Source: DATCJA01 sp963814955 (GTDB lineage Bacteria > Acidobacteriota > Vicinamibacteria > Vicinamibacterales > UBA2999). Taken from it: a stretch of 64,000 nucleotides of DNA. The translations under genes were made by a program, and so were the position numbers. Under the pieces are notes generated by a model. It saw nothing but the letters and a program-made list of their open reading frames with translations. It made no database searches and had not been told where the DNA came from. Positions 35,382-45,276 of this stretch are shown piece by piece (within the stretch, counting starts at the first letter, position 1; each line of letters opens with the position of its first letter). The stretch is taken from NCBI GenBank assembly GCA_963814955.1, contig CAWFEX010000002.1:1-64000 (forward strand), written 5' to 3'.

Positions 35382-37097
35382 CTACCTGGTGTACGCCTTC
35401 GGCGCCGCGGTCGTGCGCGCGATCACAAACCCCACAGCCGTGACCACAATCCCAATCGCCACGATACTGAGGCCGAATCGATCGGCAATCTCCGGCGTCA
35501 CCGCGATTCCGACACGGCTCGTCAGCGCATCGAGCTCGCTCCATCGCGCCAGCGTTTCATTCGTCACATTCCACTCGGTGAGGAGAGCGAGAAGGGTGAT
35601 CGCAGCGCCATTGAAGAGCAGAAGGTAGCCGGCGATCTTCAGCGTATTCCCGAACGACTCCCCAGCCGTGCGCGCGGCGGCCTCACGGACGTCAGCCAGC
35701 GGACTATGCGTGCGGCCGTAGAACCAGTAGATCAACATACCGATGTCGAGCCAGACAAGGAGACGTACCCATGTCATCACCGACAGGCTGACCATGAGAT
35801 ACAAGCACGACAGGACCCCGAGAACGGGAATGACAGGTCCTCCCGGAACTTTGAAGGGCCGATGCGCGTCTGGCCGCGTGGCCCGGAGGACGATGACCGC
35901 CATGCAGACCACGACAAACGCGAACAACGTTCCGATGCTGGTCATTTCACCGACAACCTGAATGGGCACGAGTCCGGCGACGATGGCGACAATGACGCAG
36001 GTGATGATGGTTGTGATGTAAGGCGTCTGGAAGCGCGGATGCACTTTGCTGACGCCGCGCGGCAGAAGTCCGTCGCGGCTCATTGAGAAAAAGATGCGCG
36101 GCTGACTCATCAGCATCACGAGCAGCACGCTCGTGATGCCGGCAACGGCTCCAGCCGACACGAGGCCCGCCGCCCAGTCCAAGTTGATCACCGACAGCGC
36201 GTATGCGACCGGCGCGTTGAGGAACTGCGCGTCCTGGCGAAAGTCGACAACGGGAACGATGCCGGTCAGCACCGCTGCGACCGCGACGTAAAGCACCGTG
36301 CAGACGATCAGTGACGCGATGATGCCGATTGGCAAATCACGGCGCGGGTTCTGCGCTTCCTCAGCCGTTGTCGACACGGCATCGAAGCCGATATAGGCAA
36401 AGAACACCACCGCCGCCCCGGTCATGACGCCCGACCACGCATAAGGCATGAACGGCGTCCAGTTCGCCGGCTCCACATACCAGACGCCCGCGACGAGGAA
36501 GAACAGGACCGCGATGATCTTGATCGTCACCATCGCGGCGTTGAAGCGGGCGCTTTCCCGAATACCAACAATCAGCAGCACCATGATCAGCAGGACGATG
36601 ATCATCGCAGGCAGATTGACGACGGCGCCTTGCGTTGCAGCCGGCGCCGCGCTCATCCACAGCGGAAGCTGAAGACCGAAGCCCGCCAGGATGCGCTGGA
36701 AATAGCCGCTCCAACCGATGGCGACCGTCATCGATCCGACGGCATACTCGAGAATCAGATCCCAGCCGATCATCCACGCGAAGATTTCGCCCAGCGTCGC
36801 GTATGCGTACGTGTAGGCACTGCCTGCGATCGGAATCATCGCCGCGAACTCCGCGTAACACAGCGCCGCAAACGCGCAGGCGATACCGGCGGCGGTATAC
36901 GAAAGAATGATGGCGGGGCCCGCCTGATTTGCCGCCGCGGTCCCCGTGAGCACGAAAATCCCCGTGCCGATGATCGCTCCGATACCCAGCAGCGTCAGAT
37001 CCCAGGCGGTGAGGCTGCGACGGAGCGCTTTTCCACCGCGCTCCACATCGCCCACCAATTGCTCGATCGACTTCGTTTTCAGCAGGTTCGAGTCCAT
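35382..37097 (-). CDS. APC-superfamily cationic amino acid transporter-like permease
   Basis: A 571-residue permease with 12-14 membrane segments. N-terminus KSIEQLVGDVERGGKALRRS and LTAWDLTLLGIGAIIGTGIF are typical of the CAT (YfnA/Cat-1) branch. Further landmarks are AALCYAEFAAMIPIAGSAYT, FFAYIGFDAVSTTAEEAQNP and QPRIFFSMSRDGLLP. Two extra C-terminal segments after a loop rich in Ala (LADVREAAARTAGESFG) fit this group. ATG start (complement 37095-37097). The substrate is probably a cationic or neutral amino acid, by family only. Confidence 0.9.
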   Translation of the reverse strand: MDSNLLKTKSIEQLVGDVERGGKALRRSLTAWDLTLLGIGAIIGTGIFVLTGTAAANQAGPAIILSYTAAGIACAFAALCYAEFAAMIPIAGSAYTYAYATLGEIFAWMIGWDLILEYAVGSMTVAIGWSGYFQRILAGFGLQLPLWMSAAPAATQGAVVNLPAMIIVLLIMVLLIVGIRESARFNAAMVTIKIIAVLFFLVAGVWYVEPANWTPFMPYAWSGVMTGAAVVFFAYIGFDAVSTTAEEAQNPRRDLPIGIIASLIVCTVLYVAVAAVLTGIVPVVDFRQDAQFLNAPVAYALSVINLDWAAGLVSAGAVAGITSVLLVMLMSQPRIFFSMSRDGLLPRGVSKVHPRFQTPYITTIITCVIVAIVAGLVPIQVVGEMTSIGTLFAFVVVCMAVIVLRATRPDAHRPFKVPGGPVIPVLGVLSCLYLMVSLSVMTWVRLLVWLDIGMLIYWFYGRTHSPLADVREAAARTAGESFGNTLKIAGYLLLFNGAAITLLALLTEWNVTNETLARWSELDALTSRVGIAVTPEIADRFGLSIVAIGIVVTAVGFVIARTTAAPKAYTR

Positions 37098-37115
37098 GAG
37101 CGCTCCCGGCGGCGA

Positions 37116-37748
37116 TTATAGGCTGAGAACTCGACAGAACGCGGCCACGCGCGCTTCAGGATCGCCACCGGTGAGCAGGTCTCCGATGACCGCGACGCTC
37201 GAAGCGCCCGCGGCGATGACCTGGGGTGCGGTCTGCAGTGTGATGCCTCCGATTGCGACAACGGGAAGGGCTCCCGCGAGGCGCGCCGCCTGTGCCACGT
37301 GCTCGAGACCGACGGGCCCATAACCGGTCTCCTTCGTCGCGGTTCCAAACACCGGACCGATGGCGATGTACGTTACCGGCTCCCGCACCGCTGCTTCGAT
37401 CTGCGGCACGGTGTGTGTGGAGTAGCCGACGATGGCATCCGTTCCGAGCAGACGCCGCGCCGCCGCCGGCGACAGATCCTCTTGCCCGACATGGGCCCCT
37501 GCCGCGCCCGCCAGAAGTGCCACGTCGACCCGGTCGTTGATGATGACGCTCGCCTGATACGCCTCGCCGGCCCGAACCAGCCGCTCGGCGTGCTCGAGGA
37601 ACGCGGCGGAAGGCAGACGCTTTGCGCGCAACTGGATCAGGCGCGCACCGCCGTCGAGAAACGCCTTCGCCAGACTGGCGACCTCCCAGCCGGCACCGGC
37701 TGCGACGTCGGCGTCGACAATGGCGTGGAGGCGATGGGAACCGGACAG
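37116..37748 (-). CDS. thiE: Thiamine-phosphate synthase, start codon unclear
   Basis: Joins the thiamine pyrimidine and thiazole phosphates. Motifs: LIQLRAKRLPS, VIINDRVDVALLAGAAGAHV, GQEDLSPAAARRLLG, YIAIGPVFGTATK and VVAIGGITLQTAPQVIAAGA. The homologous N-terminus (HRLHAIVDADVAAGAGWEVA) is in the same frame as accC and begins directly after the accC TAA. In the seven codons between stop and homology there is no ATG, GTG or TTG; the candidates are ATA (37751-37749) or CTG (37748-37746). CTG would give 210 residues, the normal length. The first standard codon, TTG at 37631, would remove strand one. GAGG lies 11 bases before the CTG. Confidence 0.85.
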   Translation of the reverse strand: MSGSHRLHAIVDADVAAGAGWEVASLAKAFLDGGARLIQLRAKRLPSAAFLEHAERLVRAGEAYQASVIINDRVDVALLAGAAGAHVGQEDLSPAAARRLLGTDAIVGYSTHTVPQIEAAVREPVTYIAIGPVFGTATKETGYGPVGLEHVAQAARLAGALPVVAIGGITLQTAPQVIAAGASSVAVIGDLLTGGDPEARVAAFCRVLSL

Positions 37749-37751
37749 TAT

Positions 37752-39122
37752 TTATACAGCCTCGGCGAGATTTCCCGCCTTTGGTTTGTTTATGAAGCGG
37801 TCCATGAAGGCCGTGCCGAGTTTGCCGGCGATGAAATCGGGTTCCGACAGAATCTTGAGGTGCAGCGGCACGGTGGTCTTGATTCCTTCAATCACGGTCA
37901 TCTCCAGCGTGCGCCGCATGCGGGCAATCGCTTCCTGCCGATCGCGACCGTGCGCGATGATCTTCGCCAGCAGCGAGTCATAGTAGGGAGGCACGGTGCA
38001 CTCCGCATGGGCAAAGGTGTCGATGCGCACGCCCGGACCGCCGGGCACGCTGTACCCATGGATGACTCCGGGCGATGGGGCGAACGTTTCGGGATCCTCG
38101 GCGTTGATACGACACTCGATGGCATGCCCCGTCAGCGTCACCTCGCTCTGCTTGAACGAGATCCGTTCACCAGCCGCAATGCGGATCTGTTCCTTGACGA
38201 TGTCGATTCCGGTCACCATTTCCGTGACAGGATGCTCCACTTGAAGGCGCGTATTCACCTCCATGAAGTAGAACTTGCCATCGCCATCCATCAGGAACTC
38301 GAACGTGCCGGCATTCGTGTACTGCACAGCTTTGGCTGCGTCGACAACGACGCTTCCCATCTTGCGGCGGACCTTGTCGGACAGGCCGATTGACGGCGAT
38401 TCTTCGATGATCTTCTGATGGCGCCTCTGGATTGAGCATTCGCGCTCGCCGAGGTGCAGCAGATTGCCGTGGTGATCGCCAAGCACCTGAAACTCGATAT
38501 GGCGGGGGTTTTCCAGATACTTTTCGATATACACGTCACCGACACCGAAGGCCGCCTCCGCCTCGCGCCGTGCGGTTCGAAAGGCATTGGTCATCTCGGG
38601 CGGGGTTCGTACGACGCGCATTCCGCGGCCGCCACCGCCGGCGACGGCCTTGATGATGACGGGGTAACCGATCTCTCTGGCGTATTTGAGCGCCTTCTCT
38701 TCGTTCTCGGCCGGACCGTCGCTGCCCGGCAACATGGGCACGCCGGCCTTCTTCATCGCGCGGCGGGCGCGTGCCTTGTCACCCATCAGCTTGATCACGT
38801 TGGGATCAGGACCGATGAATCGAATGTGGCAGGCCTCACACACCTCGGCGAGGTACGAGCTCTCCGACAGAAAGCCGTATCCAGGATGGATTGCGTCGGC
38901 GCCGGTAATCTCCGCGGCGCTGATGATCGCCGGAACGTTCAGATAGCTGTCCGCGCTGCGTGGCGGGCCGATGCAGACATCCTCATCCGCGAAGCGGACG
39001 TGAAGCGAATGCTCGTCGGCCTCGGAATACACGGCGACCGTCCGCACGCCAAGCTCGCGACACGCGACGATCACACGCAATGCGATCTCGCCGCGGTTGG
39101 CAATCAGGATTTTCTTGAACAT
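37752..39122 (-). CDS. accC: Acetyl-CoA carboxylase, biotin carboxylase subunit
   Basis: ATP-dependent carboxylation of biotin on AccB for malonyl-CoA and fatty acid synthesis. 456 residues, typical. MFKKILIANRGEIALRVIVA start, PGYGFLSES, the ATP glycine loop IKAVAGGGGRGMRVV, ECSIQRRHQKIIEESPS, and the catalytic FMEVNTRLQVEHPVTEMVTG. The start at complement 39120-39122 is the conserved N-terminus; the frame is open nine codons further. It lies downstream of accB, separated by a word-repeat hairpin, and runs into thiE. Confidence 0.96.
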   Translation of the reverse strand: MFKKILIANRGEIALRVIVACRELGVRTVAVYSEADEHSLHVRFADEDVCIGPPRSADSYLNVPAIISAAEITGADAIHPGYGFLSESSYLAEVCEACHIRFIGPDPNVIKLMGDKARARRAMKKAGVPMLPGSDGPAENEEKALKYAREIGYPVIIKAVAGGGGRGMRVVRTPPEMTNAFRTARREAEAAFGVGDVYIEKYLENPRHIEFQVLGDHHGNLLHLGERECSIQRRHQKIIEESPSIGLSDKVRRKMGSVVVDAAKAVQYTNAGTFEFLMDGDGKFYFMEVNTRLQVEHPVTEMVTGIDIVKEQIRIAAGERISFKQSEVTLTGHAIECRINAEDPETFAPSPGVIHGYSVPGGPGVRIDTFAHAECTVPPYYDSLLAKIIAHGRDRQEAIARMRRTLEMTVIEGIKTTVPLHLKILSEPDFIAGKLGTAFMDRFINKPKAGNLAEAV

Positions 39123-39145
39123 CGACGATACGTTGCCTCCAGAAA

Positions 39146-39204
39146 CCACGGAGACACCGAGACACGGACAAACCTAAAACCTCTGTGCCTCCGTGTCTCT
39201 GTGG
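39146..39204. repeat. Intergenic word-repeat hairpin, CACGGAGACAC type
   Basis: Left arm 39146-39168 (CCACGGAGACACCGAGACAC...) and right arm 39181-39204 (...CCTCCGTGTCTCTGTGG) are imperfect reverse complements around a 12-base AT-rich centre. Within each arm a GAGACAC/GTGTCTC word repeats with a period of about eight. It lies in the 103-base gap between accB and accC, so it is transcribed within the operon. Confidence 0.8.
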
Positions 39205-39225
39205 CCGTGACAGTGAACATCGGCG

Positions 39226-39708
<483 letters not shown>

Positions 39709-39715
39709 GAAGATA

Positions 39716-39820
39716 TTTACGAATTTACGAATCTACGAATTAACGTATCAACGTGGACCGCCCCACGTCCGTGCAACCCTTTCTCAATCCGTAAATCCGT
39801 CAACTGGTAAATTCGTCAAT
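39716..39820. repeat. Intergenic word-repeat hairpin, TTTACGAAT type
   Basis: Left arm 39716-39745 is built of TTTACGAA, TTTACGAA, TCTACGAA, TTAACG. The right arm 39790-39820 (CGTAAATCCGTCAACTGGTA then AATTCGTCAAT) is its degenerate reverse complement. Between them lies a nested ACGTGG/CCACGT stem (39750-39768). It occupies the whole spacer between the peptidase stop and accB and is markedly more AT-rich than its surroundings. Confidence 0.8.
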
Positions 39821-39823
39821 GAT

Positions 39824-41032
39824 TCATCCCACTATCTGCAGTTCGCGAGATACCTGTGTCAGCACCTCGCTGCCCGTTTCGGTCACAAGAACATCGTCTT
39901 CGATTCGCACACCGCCGAATCCGGAGAGATATGCGCCAGGCTCAATGGTAAACACCATGCCCGGCTCGAGCAGAACCGACGGCACGTCGGCACGCGGCCA
40001 GGTGATTCTGGGCTCTTCGTGAACATCGAGGCCGAGTCCGTGGCCGGTGCCGTGTCCGAACGCGGCACCCAGGCCACGGTCTTCGAGCACCTTGCGCGCC
40101 GCAGCGTCCACTGCAGTCGTCTCGACGCCGGGCCTCACAGCAGCAAGGGCCGCCTGCTGCGCATCGTGGACCGCCGCATAAAGCTGCCGCGCCTCGGGTG
40201 AGGGCGATCCAATGGCCACGGTACGGGTCAAATCGCAGCAGTATCCGTCCAAGACGCCGCCGAAGTCCAGCACGACGAGGTCACCGGCCGCCAGAAGCCG
40301 TTCGCCGGCGCGGTAATGCGGCAGCGCCCCATTCGGTCCCGCGCCGACAATCGTGTCGAAAGCGGCGCGTTCGTATCCGGCAGCGCGCATGGCGGTTTCG
40401 ATGACATCAGCGACATGTCGCTCGCTGACGCCGGCACGCACTCCTCTGAATGCCGCATCGGCAACGTCCGCGATACGTCGCGCAGCATCCCGAAGGGTCG
40501 CCATCTCCGCCACGTCCTTGATCACACGCGCCTGTTCGACGACCCGCTCGGTAGAGCGAAACGTCAGCGCCAGATGACGCGCCTCGACAGTCTTCCGCCA
40601 CCATTCGTGCTTCGACACCGTGACGTGTGCGGCCTCGAAGCCGACGACGGCAGAACCAATCTCTTCGAGGCATGCGAGCAGCGCTTCATCGTAGCTGCCG
40701 GGCACGTCCCAGACTCGCAGATCAGGACAGGCGGCGGGCGATTCCTGCAGCATTTTCACGGCGTCGCGATACCTGAAATCGACGAGCAGATGAGTTGCAT
40801 CGCGCGTCAACACCAGAACTCCGGCAGAACCCACATGATTGCTGAGATATCTGATATTCGCGCTGGTTGTGACGATCATCGCGTCGACACTGAGCGTGTC
40901 GAGCGTCTCACGAACGCGGGCATGCCGCGCCGCTAGCTGCGTCGTTGTTGGGCGCACGGGGAAGGGTGAAGGAGTGGTATCGCGATCGTGATCATTGGAC
41001 GCGGGACGGACGATCGCCCGTCCCCCATCCAC
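39824..41032 (-). CDS. M24 family Xaa-Pro aminopeptidase
   Basis: Removes an N-terminal residue preceding proline; cytosolic, two metal ions. 402 residues: a creatinase N-terminal domain (ARVRETLDTLSVDAMIVTT, NIRYLSNHVGSAGVLVL) and a pita-bread domain. The metal ligands are in LVVLDFGGVLDGYCCDLTRT (two Asp), FGHGTGHGLGLDVHEEP (His), FTIEPGAYL (Glu) and GVRIEDDV (Glu). The start at GTG 41032 is uncertain, because conserved sequence begins about 30 residues in. The peptidase-accB-accC order is common in bacteria, usually with efp between; efp is absent here. Confidence 0.9.
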   Translation of the reverse strand: MDGGRAIVRPASNDHDRDTTPSPFPVRPTTTQLAARHARVRETLDTLSVDAMIVTTSANIRYLSNHVGSAGVLVLTRDATHLLVDFRYRDAVKMLQESPAACPDLRVWDVPGSYDEALLACLEEIGSAVVGFEAAHVTVSKHEWWRKTVEARHLALTFRSTERVVEQARVIKDVAEMATLRDAARRIADVADAAFRGVRAGVSERHVADVIETAMRAAGYERAAFDTIVGAGPNGALPHYRAGERLLAAGDLVVLDFGGVLDGYCCDLTRTVAIGSPSPEARQLYAAVHDAQQAALAAVRPGVETTAVDAAARKVLEDRGLGAAFGHGTGHGLGLDVHEEPRITWPRADVPSVLLEPGMVFTIEPGAYLSGFGGVRIEDDVLVTETGSEVLTQVSRELQIVG

Positions 41033-41048
41033 GAATCTTATCGCGACC

Positions 41049-42283
41049 TCAGGGTTCTACAACCGAGACCTGGACCGTCGTCGTGCCCGTCCGTCCAAGG
41101 CTGTCTGTCACCGTCAGCCTGACGGTGTAGCTGCCTTTGGCGGCGTACGCATGCGACGTCGTCGGACCCGATTCAGTGGCGGAGCCGCCATCACCGAAGT
41201 CCCATGACCATTCGGTGATTGTTGACCCGGCAGAGCCGATGGATGCCGCGCCGTTGAACTGCACGGCCTGCCCGATGAGCGGCCCTGTCGGCGACGTCGT
41301 AAAGCTCGCGGTCACGCCAGCACCGGTAATCGTGAACGGCAGCGAGGCGTTCCCGGTCTGACCCATGTCGTCGGTAACCGTCACGGTGACGACGTAGGTT
41401 CCGCGCTCGGAGTACGTCTTGGTCACCGTCGGTGTCGTTGACGTCTGGCTCGTCCCGTCACCGAAGTCCCAGGCGTAGCGCGTGATGCTGTGACCTGTCG
41501 CCGCGTTTGCGGTAGCTGTAAGCGTCGCGCGCTGATTGACCAGCGGCGGATTCGGAGACACCGAGAGCGTCACGGTTGGGGCCGGTACCGCCGCAACCAC
41601 CACCGATTGCGCGAGCGACGCGCTCGTTCCAGCAGCGTCCGTGACCACCAGCGTCACCGTATAGGTTCTGCCCGCCGAGTATGTGTGACTGACGATGCGG
41701 CCCGAGGCGGTGCTGCCATCGCCGAAGTCCCAGCTATACGTGCACGCGTCGAAGCACGCCGCGTTTTCATCCGTCGTCGCCGATGCATCGAAGCGCACCG
41801 CCGCATTTACTTCCGGACTCGTCGGCGCCCACGTGAACGAAGGATTGGGTCTCGGTACCTGTTCGACGCGCCTGTGAACAGAATGCTGAGCGTACGCGCA
41901 AGCGCATTACCTCCGTTTGTTCCGAAAGGAGTGACGGAGATCAGTGCGGCGTTGCCAACCGTACCGGAACCCGGGGCAGTAAAGGTCAACGACGCCTGGC
42001 CGTTGCTGCTGGTGACGACGTCGGTCGCCGAGATCGAACCCACGCTCGACGACACGTTCAATCGCTGCCCGGCGACCGGCCGGCTCGATTCATCGCGCAC
42101 CGTAATCGTGACAACCGACTGAGAACTTCCGTCGCGCGGCAACTGATCCGGCGTGGCACTCAACGTCACCGACAGCGCGAATTCCGAAGGCCCCGTCGGA
42201 CTCGGGCCGGCGCCGTCCTCGAGCGTACAAGCCGCTACTGACAGGCACGCGGCAACCGCGACGATCGTTCTCAGGATTCTCAT
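41049..42283 (-). CDS. PKD-repeat lipoprotein, one frameshift
   Basis: The N-terminus MRILRTIVAVAACLSVAACT is a lipoprotein signal (lipobox VAAC). An invasin-type Ig-like domain follows (SVTLSATPDQLPRDGSSQSV; VTSSNGQASLTFTAPG). After a frame change near 41858 come three PKD domains, each with the WDFGDG signature (YSWDFGDGSTASG; YAWDFGDGTSQTS; WSWDFGDGGSATE). Length is 411 codons plus two bases, so a single indel explains the break. Lipid-anchored PKD proteins act in adhesion or surface structure; the exact role is unknown. It is last in the pil gene row and 16 bases before the peptidase start. Confidence 0.82.
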
Positions 42284-42289
42284 GGCTAA

Positions 42290-42877
42290 TCAGTCTGGGT
42301 CTGCGAAATTGCCGAACTGCACGCCGATGCTGCCCGTGACAAAGAGCTCATTGCCCGCCTGGTCGTGGCCGAAGAACGTCACGTCAGCGATCGTTGAGTA
42401 AATCAGTCCTATGCTCTGGGCGAGGGCGGCCAATGGCGCTTCCAGTTTTGCAACGTGCCGGATCAACTCGAAGGAATGCGTCGCGATTCCCGTAGGCGGT
42501 ACGGCAAACGTCACCGCTGAATCGAACGGAAACGGCACGTCAACGCCCGGCGTATTGCGGCCGTCCGAGCGCCGGAACGTCACCCGATATCGTTGGATCG
42601 TGACACCGTTGGCCGTCGTCGGCGCCGTGCCGACGTCCTTGGGGATCAACCGCATCGTGACACGGCCGGAATCACTGATGATTCCGCCGTTGGTCAGCAC
42701 GTCGGACTGAAGGGTCCCACTGAAGGTCGTAGACTCGCCTGATGCAGCCTCGAGACGGTCGATCACCAGGGTGACGGGCGAGCGATCCTGTCGAATGAAG
42801 TCTCCGCAGGCCGCCGATGCGCCGGCCAGGGCGACAACGCAGACACGAAACAGCACGCTGAGGTGATTGATTCTCAC
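42290..42877 (-). CDS. Hypothetical lipoprotein in the pil cluster
   Basis: 195 residues with a lipoprotein signal peptide (LFRVCVVALAGASAACGDF). The mature part is beta-rich (SPVTLVIDRLEAASGESTTF; GVTIQRYRVTFRRSDGRNTP; DVTFFGHDQAGNELFVTGSI), with no family I recognise. It lies ten bases after pilQ and six before the PKD lipoprotein, all on one strand, so a surface role with the pilus machinery is plausible by context only. Confidence 0.7.
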   Translation of the reverse strand: MRINHLSVLFRVCVVALAGASAACGDFIRQDRSPVTLVIDRLEAASGESTTFSGTLQSDVLTNGGIISDSGRVTMRLIPKDVGTAPTTANGVTIQRYRVTFRRSDGRNTPGVDVPFPFDSAVTFAVPPTGIATHSFELIRHVAKLEAPLAALAQSIGLIYSTIADVTFFGHDQAGNELFVTGSIGVQFGNFADPD

Positions 42878-42886
42878 TGTCGTCTC

Positions 42887-45274
42887 CTACAGCCTCGCGA
42901 TTCTCGGAGTAATGAAGATCAGCAACTCGCGGCTGTCGTCGGTTGTCTCGTTGCGCTGGAAAAGCCACCCAAGCAACGGAATCCGATAGAGGCCCGGGGT
43001 GCGGCCCTGCACCGACTGCTCACGGCTCACGTAAATGCCGCCGATGACAGTTGTCTCCCCGTCACTGACAAGCACCTGCGTCAAGGCGCGCTGCGTGTCG
43101 ATCGGTGGTATGCCGTTCACGGAACGGCTGAAGTCCGGAGATGCGTTCTCGACCGTAATCCGCATGATGACCGTGTTGGCGGCCGTGATTTGGGGCTGCA
43201 CGAGCAGCGTCAGCGCGGCGTCGCGGAAGGTAACCGTCACGGTATTGTTCGCGACCGTCTGAATCGGAATCTGAATACCCTGCGTGATCTGCGCCTCGAT
43301 GTTGTTCTGCGTCGTCACCCGCGGCGTCGAGAGGATGCGCCCTTGACCCGAGGACTCCAGAGCCGACAGGGCCACATCCAGGTTCAAGGCGCCGTTCACG
43401 GCACCGAGTGCGAGCCCAAGCGCTGATGTCGCACCGGTGACACCGAGGTTGACTCCTCGCGGGGCATTGTCAGGTCCCTGCGTGCCGCCCGTGCGCCCCT
43501 CGACGGCCGCCTGGTTCGGAAACGCGAGCGGCAACGTATTGCCAAGCTCGGGCGCAGCGCGACCCGTAAAGCCCCACTGGACACCGAGCCGTTGTGCGAA
43601 GTCGCGCGACGTCTGGACGATACGCGCTTCGATCTCAACCTGCGGCTCAGGCCGATCGAGCGTGGTAATGAGGCTGCCTGCTTGCGCCAGACGCTCCGGC
43701 AGGTCCGAGATGATCAGCGTGTTCGTGCGCGGATCCGTTGTAATCGACCCGCGTCGTGATAGCACCGTGGTGGTGATGAGCGGCTGCACCTGCTCCGCGC
43801 GCGCGTAGCTCAGCGTGCGGGTCAGCGTCTGAAGCTGCCCTGCAAGCGCCTGCGCTTCGGCAAGCTTCTGCCGCTGCGCCTCCTCGTCGGCGAGCACATT
43901 GAGCGGTGCAATACGGACGATGGTGCCGTCGACAGCGTAACCGAGCCTGTTCGCGCGCAGAATCAGATCGAGGGCCTGATCCCATGGCACGTCGCGCAAG
44001 GCCACATCCACGGTGCCCTGAATCGAGGGGTCGATCACGATATTCAGGCCGCTGATTTCCGAGAACGTGCGAAGGACCGCACGAAGATCGGCGCCCTGAA
44101 AGTCGAGACTGATTGGGAATCCGGTAAACCGTTGCGTCGCGACGCCGGCTGTTTGCGTACCCGCCGGCGCGCCCTGACCTGGAGCCTGCTGTACTGGAGC
44201 TGCCTGCGGCGGCTGCGCTCCCGCGGCGGGCGTCGCCGGTGGCGGGCCTCCCTGAGCGGCCAGAAGGAAGTCGGGAGTTGCCGGCGCCGCTGGAGCAACA
44301 GGCGGCGCCCCCTGAGGCGCGGCGGCGGCCTGCAGCACAAGCCGCCCCTGAGCACTCGCGGACGGATCGTCGGACGTGGGGCGAACCGGGTTGGGTTCAG
44401 CAGTCGGGCCTGACAGGGCCCGCTCCGCTGCCGAAGAAGCCTCCTCAACCGACGAGGGCGGAGTTTGTCTCGCCGAAGTCGGGGTATCGTCAGCCGACGA
44501 AGGCGGATCGAACACCACCGTCAGCTCATGCCCGTCGCGCGACGTTTCGATTCGGTATGGCGCCCGGCGTGTCAGCTCCATGACCACCTGGGTCGCGAAC
44601 GGCGTGCTCGAGGTGAGACCCACGTGCACCTTGTCGACCGGCCCCTCCCCTATCGCGGTCGTGCGCCGCAGCGCGGACGTCGCATTCGGGAGCTCCAGGA
44701 CAAGGCGCGGCGCCCCGTCTTCGGGCGTCTCGACGCGAGAGGCGGTCAATCGGCCGCTCCCGTACAGAGTGACAGCAGTTGCCTCCCCCCGTCGGGCCGT
44801 GCCGACATGAAGAAGTGCGCTGGCGGGACCTGGCAGCCTTGCGCCGGCGGCCGCGCCACGGTCCAACCTGTCTGCTTCAATGTAGATGATGTTGCGTGAA
44901 CTGCGGACGCGCGGACGCAGCGGAAGCGAGAGCGCCACGCTGACGCGCGCAATTGCCACGCCGTCGCCTGCGAAACTGCTTTCAACTTGAACCGCGGAGA
45001 ACGGGAGACGCGGATCGCGCATGAAGTTGTCGGCAAATCCGCTCGCCTGCACGTCTCGCAGCTCGATCACAAACGTCTGCGGACTGGGCTGGGCCGCAAC
45101 GTACGCCACCGGTGCGGAGGCTTCAATCGCGATCACGCCGGCGCGGTCATCGACCCGCGTCGCAATTTTTCTGAGTGTTGTCGCTTCTATTCCGGCGCCG
45201 CTGGCGGTGAGCGACGCTTTCGCGCCGACCGCCATCGCCAGGCAGAGCAACAGCACGGTTGTGTGTCGGTACAT
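42887..45274 (-). CDS. pilQ: Type IV pilus secretin
   Basis: Outer-membrane gated channel for the pilus. 795 residues: signal peptide (TTVLLLCLAMAVGAKA), two AMIN-type beta domains (VIAIEASAPVAYVAAQPSPQ; AVTLYGSGRLTASRVETPE), a long Pro/Ala/Gln-rich linker (about 290-385), secretin N0/STN (ISLDFQGADLRAVLRTFSEI), N1 (TLSYARAEQVQPLITTTVL; TNTLIISDLPERL) and the secretin core (GQGRILSTPRVTTQNN; YRIPLLGWLFQRN; LLIFITPRI). The long low-complexity linker is typical of environmental PilQ. Adjacent to pilP with a two-base gap. Confidence 0.93.
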   Translation of the reverse strand: MYRHTTVLLLCLAMAVGAKASLTASGAGIEATTLRKIATRVDDRAGVIAIEASAPVAYVAAQPSPQTFVIELRDVQASGFADNFMRDPRLPFSAVQVESSFAGDGVAIARVSVALSLPLRPRVRSSRNIIYIEADRLDRGAAAGARLPGPASALLHVGTARRGEATAVTLYGSGRLTASRVETPEDGAPRLVLELPNATSALRRTTAIGEGPVDKVHVGLTSSTPFATQVVMELTRRAPYRIETSRDGHELTVVFDPPSSADDTPTSARQTPPSSVEEASSAAERALSGPTAEPNPVRPTSDDPSASAQGRLVLQAAAAPQGAPPVAPAAPATPDFLLAAQGGPPPATPAAGAQPPQAAPVQQAPGQGAPAGTQTAGVATQRFTGFPISLDFQGADLRAVLRTFSEISGLNIVIDPSIQGTVDVALRDVPWDQALDLILRANRLGYAVDGTIVRIAPLNVLADEEAQRQKLAEAQALAGQLQTLTRTLSYARAEQVQPLITTTVLSRRGSITTDPRTNTLIISDLPERLAQAGSLITTLDRPEPQVEIEARIVQTSRDFAQRLGVQWGFTGRAAPELGNTLPLAFPNQAAVEGRTGGTQGPDNAPRGVNLGVTGATSALGLALGAVNGALNLDVALSALESSGQGRILSTPRVTTQNNIEAQITQGIQIPIQTVANNTVTVTFRDAALTLLVQPQITAANTVIMRITVENASPDFSRSVNGIPPIDTQRALTQVLVSDGETTVIGGIYVSREQSVQGRTPGLYRIPLLGWLFQRNETTDDSRELLIFITPRIARL

Positions 45275-45276
45275 GT

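Noticed and set aside
34621..35544. 307-codon minus-strand open frame
   Set aside because: Antisense to the permease, whose membrane segments and APC motifs are unambiguous.
39716..39820. Possible CRISPR-like array
   Set aside because: Units are 7-8 bases, degenerate and without spacers; no cas genes are nearby.
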